NCBI GenBank assembly: GCA_018417955.1 | Contig: JACTVC010000002.1 | Span: forward strand, 682,001-746,000 | Origin: Laccaria trichodermophora | Lineage: Eukaryota; Basidiomycota; Agaricomycetes; Agaricales; Hydnangiaceae | Reading direction: 5' to 3' | DNA length: 64,000 bases | In this document: positions 55,110-64,000 of the stretch, piece by piece | How the letters are laid out: each line of letters begins with the position of its first letter | Numbering within the stretch: position 1 is the first letter of the stretch | Notes under the pieces: model-generated | Told to the model about the DNA's origin: nothing | Seen by the model: the letters and a program-made list of their open reading frames with translations, nothing else | Databases searched by the model: none | Program-made: the position numbers and the translations under genes

Positions 55110-56003
55110 TCTTTTTCGAGGGATGTCAGGTTCAAGTCAGCTAGGTGAATGATGGCGAGAGTACTGTTGGAATAGACGGCCTGGGCGTTTACCTCGTCCT
55201 CCCCTGTCCTCCCCGCCGAGAGGGCACGTGAGTAGATTGGTCATCCAGCAGAGCAGAAAGGCAGCATACCTAAGTATTACCTAGCAAATCATTATCAGTT
55301 CAACCAGGCATCCACGGCGTCGGAAGACTTACGCCCTTTTCACTGTGACTACTTTCTTGTCTGAAAACGGCGGTCATTGCATTAAACGCGGTGGAGATGG
55401 ACCTGCTTTCCGTCATTACTCAAGACACTTGCTAACTTTGCCCTCTTGACTCACCTTGAACTCCTCCGATAGGCCTGCGGAGCACCAATATCCGCCGCAC
55501 TGACACCGTCGTGAATCCATCTACAACATATGACGTAGAGAATGGTCACTAGTCTTTCATCGGCGGACATCCACTGGGCGACGATCATACGCGAAACTTA
55601 TCAATTTGGTTCACTGTCTAGGACGTTGACTTCCCTTTGGTTCAGACTTCACGAACAATTTACGTGCCGTGCACAAGTACCTTGGCGGCATATTTGTTTC
55701 ATAACTATTCAACTTTTGCAATTGTACTGAGAGAACCGCACGCTCACCAATTTCCAGCAATCGCTGTTCTTTGGGGCGTTGAAAACGGTTCTGATTGGAC
55801 GTAAAACTTAAACTTGAAGGTCTCAAGCCAAGTGCACTCGCCGCGGTCTGTGGCCTTTATCCGACCGTCTCAAACGGCTCCCAAACAGGGTTTTTAATAC
55901 TCACTTCAACTCAAACAACTTGGCACGTCTTGGCACTAGAGGGTATGTAACGGGAAAGTCGAGGGGTATGCGCCGAAATTTAATCCGCTGCCCCTCGCTG
56001 ATC
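55110..56003. other. Intergenic between the MYND and neprosin genes
   Basis: Divergent upstream regions of both genes. No further gene seen. Several short ORFs near 55540-55830 lack support. Confidence 0.4.
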
Positions 56004-57347
56004 ATGTTAATTAACAGTCCCATCTTCTTGCTCAGCGTTTTCGCCCTCGCCCTTCAAACAATTCCTCGAGTCGCATCTGCTCCACTTCAGGTACCTTTCG
56101 ACCAATTCTTGGCTACAGTCAAGGCAGCCAATTTTCACCAATGGCGGCACAGCACCGTAGACAGTGAGGCGTCATTCAAACAAATGAAGGCGCACATTCT
56201 GGACATGTACAACGGCGTCGGGAGCGTGAAGCACTCCTTCCTACACGACGGCCGCTACGCCGACTGCATCTACATTCACAGGCAGCCATCTCTTGCAGGT
56301 CGTCCCCTAGCAACTGCGCCAATCGCTCCATTGAACCAACCTCCCTTTGCCTCACAAGGAGGACCTGCGGGCCCAAAAGTACCCATAGATTCCCCGCTGA
56401 CCCAAAACCTGGTAGATCCATTCGGGAACGCTATCTCCTGCCCGGACGGAACCATCCCCTTCGCCCGCTTAACACTCGACCGATTGACCGCCTTCCCCAC
56501 GCTCGCCGGGTTCTTCGCAAAGTCCACAACCGGCGCTGGGCAAGCGCCAAGTTCTCGAGAATTGGAGGGGGAACTGGAGAGCCGAGGCCCCTCAGCCCAG
56601 CCCCACCTGTACGCCTACGGTTTCCAACAAATCACCAATTACGGTGGTCATTCATGGTTGAACCTGTGGAGCCCCGTTGGTGATTTCAGCATCTCCCAGC
56701 AGTGGTACGTGGGTGGCTCCGGAGCTAGCCTTCAGACAGCCGAAGGCGGGTGGGTTGTCTACCCGCAGCATTTCAGTACCCAGGCAGTGCTCTTCATCTT
56801 TTGGACACCCGACGATTACTCTACAGGCTGCTATAACCTGGAATGCAAGGCTTTTGTACAGATCAACAATAACTGGAACCTTGGAGGGACTTTTGACCAG
56901 TACAGCGTCACGGGTGATGGGCAGCGTGGCTTCGATCTGCAGTGGAAACTGTTTCAGGGCAATTGGTGGTTGTTCCTCAGGGGCTCGAGCGCAAGCTACG
57001 ACGCAGTCGGTTACTACCCCGGGTCGATCTATAATGGGGGACAGTTGACCAAGAACGCGGAGCTTATTGAGTATGGCGGCGAGGTTACGAGGTTCACTAC
57101 GGCAGACGTCTGGCCGCAGATGGGCAGCGGGATGTTCCCGAGCACAGGTTATTCGCAGGCCGCTTTCCAGAACACGATTTATTACAACCCGCGCGATGAA
57201 AATGATGGCGTTGGCGTTTGGTCGTTTTTGACGAAGGTCGTAGTGGGCAGCCATAACTGCTGGGACATTAACATCACGGAGTCGGCTCAAGGAGGCGGTT
57301 GGGGTACTTTCTTCTTCTTTGGTGGCCCAGGTGGTAATACGTGCTGA
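56004..57347 (+). CDS. Secreted neprosin-domain protein (DUF239)
   Basis: A single exon of 447 codons from ATG 56004. Residues 1-25 form a signal peptide (MLINSPIFLLSVFALALQTI, ending VASA); an upstream in-frame ATG at 55968 would lengthen it and is less signal-like. Residues 26-190 are a propeptide-like region. From about residue 200 the neprosin domain follows: AYGFQQITNYGGHSWLNLWS, SISQQWYVGGSGASLQTAEG, GCYNLECKAFVQINNNWNLG, GNWWLFLRGSSASYDAVGYY, IEYGGEV. The plant founding member is a glutamic prolyl endopeptidase secreted by carnivorous plants. The glutamates in QTAEGGW and IEYGGEV lie where that family has conserved acidic residues. A role in extracellular protein digestion is inferred. 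No introns or breaks. Confidence 0.85.
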   Translation: MLINSPIFLLSVFALALQTIPRVASAPLQVPFDQFLATVKAANFHQWRHSTVDSEASFKQMKAHILDMYNGVGSVKHSFLHDGRYADCIYIHRQPSLAGRPLATAPIAPLNQPPFASQGGPAGPKVPIDSPLTQNLVDPFGNAISCPDGTIPFARLTLDRLTAFPTLAGFFAKSTTGAGQAPSSRELEGELESRGPSAQPHLYAYGFQQITNYGGHSWLNLWSPVGDFSISQQWYVGGSGASLQTAEGGWVVYPQHFSTQAVLFIFWTPDDYSTGCYNLECKAFVQINNNWNLGGTFDQYSVTGDGQRGFDLQWKLFQGNWWLFLRGSSASYDAVGYYPGSIYNGGQLTKNAELIEYGGEVTRFTTADVWPQMGSGMFPSTGYSQAAFQNTIYYNPRDENDGVGVWSFLTKVVVGSHNCWDINITESAQGGGWGTFFFFGGPGGNTC

Positions 57348-57673
57348 TTCCTTGACGTCTCTTTGACGCACCGTTCTGCCTGTAATTCGTATCGTTTAAC
57401 TTGGCACTTTTTTGTTCATTTTGTATCGCGGTTCAGACGCAACGATACCTCTAGGTACCGAAGGTCGAGCGACGAGCAGCGTTGATCAATTTATGTAACA
57501 TTTTCATAAGTAGAAACAGATTCAAGAAGCAAAACCATGGTACCAACAGTTGAAATAGCGCGTAGCGGGACGTCTTTATTCTACCAATTGCGCACGTGCC
57601 ATTTATATGAGCGTGATTCCGAACGGCCGGGCAACCTGATCCCGACCACCACCCTCCACAGCGCAAAGGGGTA
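57348..57673. other. Short intergenic region
   Basis: 3' flank of the neprosin gene and 5' flank of the TBC gene; no gene seen. Confidence 0.4.
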
Positions 57674-60350
57674 ATGAAGCGCCAAACCCTTGACTGGGCG
57701 GCACTCCGAGAACGTAGTCTCCAACCAGGCGGGTTTGGCGAGGACCGGCTTCGATTATGGTCTGTTCTAATCCCCTAGATGCATACATAAACTAACAAGG
57801 TGCAATGCAGGCCGCAGCTCTTGAACGTAACCCCTTCCAATAAAAATAAATCCGAGTCGGACGAGGCGGACACACCACACCCGGACGAGCGGCAGATAGA
57901 ACTGGACACGGACAGGAGTTTCGTTCTCTATCCAGTAGGTGAACCCACTTCAACTCCCCAACTAGTTTTCCATGACCTTACGACACCCAACTTGTTTAAA
58001 AAGGCGAGACGCACGACAAGGATGCCCTGAAATCGTCATTGCATACCCTTCTCGTTGCTTTGTTCAGGAAGAGACCAAAATTGAGCTATTTCCAGGTGCC
58101 TGTCGCCGTTTGCTTTCTTTCTTTATGGATATTAATGAGGAGGATAGGGATACCACGACATAGTAACGGTACTCTATTTAACTCTTCCTCTGGCCCTGCA
58201 ACTCCCATGCGTCGAGAAATTAAGTCTTCACCGCGTCCGAGATTCAATGGGCGCAGGTCTCGAGCCTGTTCTTGGTCTCTTACGGTACGCCTTCAATCCC
58301 CCACCTTTACCTTCCTTTTCCTCTTCCTTTCTTCTCCCCTTCCCACTTACTTACAATCCTCTCCAGAGTAACCCAAAATCTCCTCCAGCTTGCTGACCCA
58401 ACCTATGCCCAAATCCTCTCCCAGACCTCCCCTCTCCCCTTCTTCGCCCTCTCCAATCTCCTCACCCTCTTCGCGCACGACGTTCCCACCCTCGCACACA
58501 TTCAACATATCTTCGATTATCTGCTCTGTAGGCCACCAGTGTGGGTCGTTTATCTGGTCGTTGCTGTATGTCTTCTCTGGCTTTCGGTTGCTTTGATGGA
58601 TCATTGACGTCAGTTCTGCCAGATTATATTAGCAAGGAAAGAGGAAGTGATGCGATTAGAAGAGGAAGGCGAGGAAGGGATGATACATTCCCTTTTGAGC
58701 AGTTTACCCGCACTCGTAGACGGGGATGATGACAACGAGGATGAAGAACTCGAAAATCAGGGTGAGAGCGGTAATGATGAATTCGTACTTCCCACTCGCA
58801 GGCTCTTTGAAGAGGAGGGTGATACACCATTATCGGAAAAAACGAAGGCCGAATTGTCACAAGACGGCAAAACGAATGGGATCAGCAAGCCTAGAAAAAC
58901 GTATGAGTTGAGAAGGTTCGGTGGGAGTGATGATGTAGTGCAGGATGGTGAAACGGAAGCCTTTAATGACGAAATCAAAGAGGATGAAATTACCAGGGAG
59001 CAGAGTGACACCGTTGGCCGGCCGCTTGCGTCTTCCCCTTCGACATCCCCGACTTTGTCTCCCTCAACGACGGAGACTCTACTTTCAACACCGACATTAC
59101 CTCCCTCTCGAACCCTAGCTCTGTCTTTCTCCACGTCTCCGACACTCTCCTCATCCTCTCCGCCACCGTCCACTCCAGGCCTCACCCTCGACCTCCTAGA
59201 TGAAGATCCCTCAACATCTGATGGGAAGGGAGACGATAGGCAACCTTTTTGTATTGAGGAAGCAGCAGCCTTTGATCTGAAGACTGTCCAATTGATAAGA
59301 CCCATTTCGGAGTCTGGGGAAGCGACACCTTTGGTTTCAGGGACTGGGCAAACGAGGAGATCTGAGTCTGGGGAAGCGTCGCTTTCTACTTCAGGGACCA
59401 ACCAAGCGACGATTTCTACGATAGGGATCGCTCAACCGACCAGTTCCTCTTCAAAACCTGGGGAAGCGACAGTTCCCACTTCAGGGACTGAGGAAGCGAT
59501 GACTTCCATTTCAGGAATTGGGACCGTTTTGGAGTCTGAGGAGGCGACAATACCCGTTTTGAATGGGCGAGCGATGGCTTACGTTTCAGGGGTTGGGGAA
59601 ACGATGCACTTTACTCCAGGGATTGGGGAAACCCTCATGGACGAGAACAACACGAAAGATACACAAAATGATGTAGAGCACACAGATTACTCACGGCGAA
59701 AACAACTCGATACAGAAATATCAACAATACCCGCATACCATCCTTCCGAACCCGAAAATTCCTCTTTTCCTTCCTCGAACTTAAGGTCCTCTGCCTCTTC
59801 TTCAAATCTTGACCTAGCTATAGCATCCGGCTCTCATGCAGAATCATCTCCCTCAATACCACCCAAAAAACGCCACGCATTCAAACCGAAACTCTCCCTT
59901 CCCCTTCTCCTCTCCCAAGCCGATGCCCTCGCAGCTCGCTTCCCACCCTCCGACGCCGGACTTCGCCTCTCCTCAATAATGGGCCCTCAAAGCGTAGTGT
60001 ACACGTTTTCTGTGTCTCCTAGCGTGCTCCCGAGCGACGACGAGGCGGAAGCGATGGTTAAGAATCCAGGGTTGGTCGTTTATCCTCAAATGCCTTTTGG
60101 TGTTGAGGAGGAGGAGAGTGCGGAAAGTGAGGGGGAGTGGGAGAAAGGGGGAAGAAAGGGAGAGAAGGGCAAGAGTAGAGAGAAGGGAAGGGGGAGGCGA
60201 CAGAAGATTAAAGAGAGAATAGGCGAGAAAAAGCGACGGCCTGCACGAAGACCACAAACGAGTACGGTGGTGGCTGGTGCGGTTGTGGTTCTTGGTGTTG
60301 GTATGGCTGTTTATGGGATGCGGAGGGGGGAGGTGGTGGTGGGGCAGTAG
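57674..60350 (+). CDS. TBC-domain Rab GTPase-activating protein, TBC1D20/Gyp8-like
   Basis: Six exons (57674-57759, 57811-57934, 58021-58095, 58148-58284, 58367-58565, 58623-60350) join in frame to 782 residues. The TBC domain spans about residues 1-220: LQPGGFGEDRLRLWPQLLNV, DERQIELDTDRSFVLYP, KRPKLSYFQGYHDIVTVLYL, VEKLSLHRVRDSMGAGLEPV, LPFFALSNLLTLFAHDVPTL, FDYLLCRPPVWVVYLVVA and ILARKEEVMRL. The glutamine finger is in YFQGYHD. The arginine finger expected in the IxxDxxR block is seen only as DERQIELDTDRSF, matching the Gyp8 pattern. A long disordered Ser/Pro-rich insert with imperfect tandem repeats follows. The C-terminus is basic and ends in a single membrane segment (TVVAGAVVVLGVGMAVYGM), a tail anchor, as in ER-located TBC1D20/Gyp8, which act on Rab1/Ypt1. 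Confidence 0.85.
59300..59640 (+). repeat. Imperfect tandem repeat in the TBC gene linker
   Basis: The motif ESGEAxxxxSGTGQ recurs about six times (ESGEATPLVSGTGQ, ESGEASLSTSGTNQ, KPGEATVPTSGTEE, then weaker SGVGETM, PGIGETL). The DNA unit GAAGCGACAYYTYC..TTCAGGGACTGGGCAA is 30-60 bp. It lies in the disordered linker between the TBC domain and the tail anchor. Confidence 0.55.
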
Positions 60351-60574
60351 AAGAGGGGTGGAGGGGGGCGGCGGAGTGGCTTGTTGGTAGGTTGATTTAG
60401 TGCTTAGGGGAGGGGAGGCGGGTGGTTGGGGTAGTTCTAGGATGGTTTGAAAGAACTTTGTCTTCGTCTATGTTCTAGTACGACGTTGTACATTTATTCT
60501 CTATTGTAGGTTTCTCTAGTTCAAGTCCTCATTCGCGCCGGCGACGAATTTATGTTCAAATTCTATGTCATCCT

Positions 60575-62133
60575 CTACTCCCTTTTCGCAGCACCAACAA
60601 CATCTTCAATACTCTTCTCTCCACTAACCACACTCCCAACCACCGGCAACGCGTCCCCGAAATCAGAGAACAGAACATGTCTGATTCCCTCACGTTGGCA
60701 GTAGGCCGCTAAATCGTTCTCCCCGTCCGCTTTTGTCTTGACGAAGAGGACGTCGGCGAATTTCGCTGCCGAGATGTCTGTAGATCATCATCACAAGGAT
60801 CAACGCAAATATGTTGGATCAGTGCGAGGATTTTATTTCAGCGACAGGACCTGGATGCGCACCTGAAACACCATCGCCAAAGAAGAAGAGTGTCGGTGGG
60901 TTCGGGAGACCTCGATATGGTAGTATGGCTTGAGATTTATCGTGCCCGAATCCGCTGGGGAGAGTTGTCAGCACCAACGTTCGTTTGTCGAAATCAACAG
61001 CAATGATGATGTGAAATGGTTTTGAAGGAGTGCTTCCATGGGGAAATACTTCCCAACAGTCAAGCCCTGCGGAAGGACTTCTTCGCCCGGCGGGCAGCCT
61101 TCCATACACACCCCAGCGAATAACAGGTGATAATGAATTTGAGGCCCAGACAACTGAATGACCATATCTGGACGCTAGAGACATACCTAGAAGGGTGCCT
61201 ATATTGGATATTCCACTTCCCCGACGGGTGAATGACGACGTCGTTCGCAATAATCTCAATTTCCTCGGCAGCTTCTTGCCCGATGAGGTTGGCGAGTACC
61301 GCACGTATCAGGGGCGCCATTCCGCTGTTTATTTTGTTCGTAGGCGTCGTCGGGGTTATCAGTTGTTGTCGTTGTCGGAATAATCGCAAAAAAAAAAAGA
61401 AGAAAAAAAAGATAAATTGATGAGCGCTGAGCGATGAACGGACGCAGGAAATGGCGCGTTACCTTGAGACAATGATGACGGGGATGTCGTGCGCTTTGCA
61501 CCATTCATAGAATTGGCGGAATCCTGGGTCCAATTTGATATCTGCCAGGGATGAGTGGGGTTCAAATTGGCCGGGACAAATTGATATTGTTTGGGGGTAC
61601 TTTTCTTCAATAGCTCCTTGCATTCCTCGAATGTATGTCCATTCGCTGAAACGCTCTCCAGCATCTCCCGAAATGAATCTCTGCATAACGACGGCTCGGT
61701 AGTCAACAGACCGGAAAAACACAGAACCTTATCTCGAACCCACCTGAAAGTCGACCTTCCGGCCAACACGTCGAGATTCCCACCTCGCCTCTTCTCCTTT
61801 CCGAAGCCTAGATTGTCCGTCATCCCTATTGTCAAATAGAAGAGACAATCAGCCCCGGATCCCTTGTAATCCCCCATGGCCAGAGAACTCACAGTCATTG
61901 GAATCGTAGTTGGTGATGGTTCCATCCCTGTAAATTTGAAAATGTTAGAATCAGGAGAAGTCGGGTGCGTCGTTGAAGGGGAGAAACATCGGGTCAGGTG
62001 AAGGAGACGAATGGGGTATTAAGAGGAGGAAGGAGGGGGCGACGAACCAGTCTGAGAGTACAACAAACTCCTTGTCCGTGTGGATGGGAGGATAAGGCAG
62101 CGTGCTTTCTGGTACTTCTAGATCTGCCGGCAT
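60575..62133 (-). CDS. HAD-superfamily phosphatase
   Basis: Eight exons (62048-62133, 61893-61927, 61744-61825, 61601-61680, 61463-61541, 61187-61324, 60863-60954, 60575-60777) join in frame to 264 residues. The HAD motifs are in order: motif I VVLSDWDGTIT (nucleophile Asp and second Asp split across intron 1), motif II VIIVSSGM, a lysine-containing HDKSQAI and the acidic motif LFFFGDGVSDISAA. The cap region reads FREMLESVSANGHTFEECKE. The layout resembles the diketo-methylthiopentyl-phosphate phosphatase-like branch (MtnX/PHOSPHO-type). Substrate is not known. Motif I has Trp where relatives often have Phe. Start chosen at ATG 62133 (MPADLEVPES). It is convergent with the TBC gene (224 bp) and in tandem with MIOX (283 bp). 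Confidence 0.85.
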
Positions 62134-62416
62134 GGTTGTAAGCTGTAAAGTTTTGTGCTCGTGATCGATCACCCGCCAAGTTATCAAGTCATACTGTATT
62201 TCTGGGTCTATAAATTACTACTACGTGCTAGAATAATGATAGGATGAGATGCGCATCTATGGGAGTGAGAGTGGGAACTAGAAAGAACTATAGAAACACT
62301 GTCTAAGGAAGGAAGAAGCGATACTAAACTATGGAAACAATGCAATGAATAGATACAAGTTGATGGTATGTTGAGCAAAGATAGGGAAGAAAAAGGTTGG
62401 GTGACATATGGCATAA
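62134..62416 (-). promoter_or_regulatory. Spacer between MIOX and HAD phosphatase, probable HAD promoter
   Basis: 283 bp between the MIOX stop and the phosphatase start on the same strand. Pyrimidine-rich on the minus strand (TCTCACTCCCATAG, CTTCTTCCTTCCTTAG). No clear TATA box was identified. Confidence 0.35.
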
Positions 62417-63723
62417 TCACCAATCGAGCACCGGAGGGAAGAATTTCGAAATTAGGCGTTCATAATAGGGTCGCAGTTTGACAGGATCACAGGGCTCGTC
62501 GGATTTGCTGTACAGGTCGTACGGGTTGAATGCTTGGACAGCCGCGAGGATCCGGGCATCTTTGTCGTTCGTGAGATGCGAGTAGGCGCCCTCCCTATGC
62601 CACGGGTAGAAGCTATGATATCGTATCATCGCTAGTGCCTCCGCCGGCAACGAGCTTTGGTCTTTAAAGACGTTGTACAGATACTGATTGACATTGATAA
62701 GCAAAAATGTATCAAGGGTAAGCCAGCAAGAGGCCTCGCTGTGCGGCGTACCTCATCGTGGCCCCACGATAGCATCACGTTGTCCAGCCCGCAATGAGGC
62801 TTATAGATACCATATTCGGTGGAATATACTGCGTCGTACGTGTCGGGGTTGTTTTTGAACGTTTCCGGATAGATGATCTTGTCTGAGAACTTGCAACCCA
62901 CAACTGATGACGCAGGATGGGACCATTAGAAAGGGTGCCTTGAAGGGTTGCTTTTAGGGAGGAATCTTACCAAAGGTATCCTTCAGGGAAGGGTTAGCTA
63001 GGGTTCAATGAAGTGAGATAAGGGCTAAACTTACACCGACGACATCCCATTGACCTTCAGAACCAAACAGCAGGAGTAATTTTCCTAGGTCGTGCACGAG
63101 GCCTGTCACCTAAAACGACAATGACAATCAGGTAGTGGAGATTAGATATTAGATAAAGACGTACCTGCATCCACTCAGGTTTGCCGTCTCTTCGTATGGC
63201 TTCTGCGGTCTGCAGCAGGTGCTCAATTTGGGACATGCTCGTCTGAAAGGGAAGGTCAATTTTTGGTGTGGCTTCCGACGGGATCGAACTCACGTCCGGG
63301 TCTGACTCGTCAATCAGAGTATTGAGCATTTCCATGGCCTCCCAGACACCCATACGGGCGCGTTTCTTGCTCTTGAACTCCACGCGAGCTTTGATGTTGA
63401 AAGCTAACGTTTGCTTCTCTAAAATAAAAGAGACGTCAGTCGGTGACTAGCGGACATCGAAAGAGAGAGTGATTGACCATGTTGCTCTTTGTAAAAGTCT
63501 TTGACGCGATCACAAGCGGCTTCGTAGTCGCGGAATTGAGACTTGTCCTTGGCCTCGTCAAACTCGGACTTCTCGTTCCACAACTTCCCCTTGATGACGT
63601 TGACTAGGCGGTGATAGCGTTAGCGTTCAGACAAGAGTTGTGTGATGACAACATACCTTCGTCAATAGCATCAGAGGTGATGTCGAGGTCGCGTCCACTA
63701 GTCATGGTAACTGCAGAAGGCAT
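62417..63723 (-). CDS. MIOX: myo-Inositol oxygenase
   Basis: Eight exons (63657-63723, 63478-63603, 63294-63418, 63165-63242, 63035-63109, 62971-62980, 62752-62903, 62417-62683) join in frame to 299 residues, the usual family length. One exon is only 10 nt and encodes DTF plus one base; it is needed to form WDVVGDTFVVGCKF. The diiron ligands of the family are visible as H114 (IEHLLQTAE), H138-D139 ([10 protein letters not shown]), H209 (SWGHDEY), H234 (RYHSFYPWH) and D267 ([10 protein letters not shown]). The enzyme oxidises myo-inositol with O2 to D-glucuronate in the cytosol, the first step of inositol catabolism. Start chosen at ATG 63723 ([15 protein letters not shown]); an in-frame ATG follows six codons later. 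Confidence 0.95.
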
Positions 63724-64000
63724 GGCGTATCGACGTTGGAATATTGGAGGCGAAAGTCGAGAGAAGGCCTCAAGGTATAAAGAAGCGCGTTGAGCTTGGA
63801 AATGGGAGAGGAGATGGGGGAATACGACACAAAAGCAAGCCCAGCTTTAAAGAATCTGGGAGGGGAGCCATCTACGATAGACGGAGCTGTGGTCCAATCG
63901 GCGATTTCAACGCATCAACACGAAAGTTATGAACCAACTTGGAACCAACTAAGAATGACAACAGGGTTCCAACAAAGTTTTGCGCTGTTCTCCATTGGAT
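63724..64000. other. Upstream flank of the MIOX gene
   Basis: No gene seen up to the window end. Contains the presumed MIOX promoter, with TATAAAG-like sequence at 63774-63780 in the opposite orientation. Confidence 0.3.

Noticed and set aside
56652..57371. 239-codon minus-strand ORF opposite the neprosin gene
   Set aside because: Antisense shadow; the plus strand has an intact domain and signal peptide.
1..64000. CRISPR arrays, bacterial operons, phage genes
   Set aside because: Intron-rich eukaryotic gene structure throughout; tandem repeats lack regular unique spacers.

Overview
The window is nuclear DNA of a filamentous basidiomycete, almost certainly a mushroom-forming Agaricomycete. 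Genes are split by many introns of about 45-75 nt with GT..AG borders. Plavaka-type and hAT transposons, MYND, BTB and F-box family genes, a neprosin-domain secreted protein and lineage-typical small secreted proteins all point the same way. No bacterial, organellar or viral segment was seen. All assignments come from reading the translated sequence, without database searches; exon borders were checked by reading-frame continuity where stated.

Layout. 1-8.1 kb is a transposon-rich block: a degraded AT-hook/DUF6532-type gene, a Plavaka transposase with a premature stop, a 60-bp minisatellite, a mariner-like MITE and a hAT-type MITE with a perfect 8-bp target duplication. 8.935-16.721 kb is a single large hAT element with matching terminal inverted repeats and a perfect 8-bp target-site duplication (CCTACACA). 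It carries an open-looking multi-exon hAT transposase and, on the other strand, an SPT5-like gene (NGN plus KOW domains), a 453-bp palindrome and short tandem repeats. 17.9-21.1 kb is an NLR-type gene (P-loop NTPase plus ten 42-residue TPR repeats) broken by one missing base. 21.1-28.2 kb is gene-poor, with fragments of a paraoxonase-like gene, an unknown membrane protein and an alpha/beta hydrolase.

28.6-31.7 kb holds an F-box gene and a broken BTB gene, separated by a partial copy of the ribosomal gene that follows. 32.3-34.3 kb is a divergent pair of ribosomal protein genes (RPS13 and RPS6). 35-40.7 kb is a segmental triplication carrying three intact copies of a small secreted expansin-like (double-psi beta-barrel) gene in +,-,+ orientation. 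42-50.4 kb holds hypothetical genes, a 41-residue ORF resembling mating-pheromone precursors, and a Vps39/TGFBRAP1-family gene without its N-terminal CNH domain. 54.3-63.7 kb is the best-preserved gene block: a MYND zinc-finger protein, a neprosin-domain secreted protein, a TBC1D20/Gyp8-like Rab-GAP with a tail anchor, a HAD phosphatase and myo-inositol oxygenase.

Working together. The housekeeping genes are mostly independent. The RPS13/RPS6 pair shares one promoter region, the three expansin-like genes share a duplicated promoter with a TATA box, and MIOX and the HAD phosphatase are tandem neighbours. The most unusual object is the hAT element carrying an SPT5-like elongation factor as apparent cargo.
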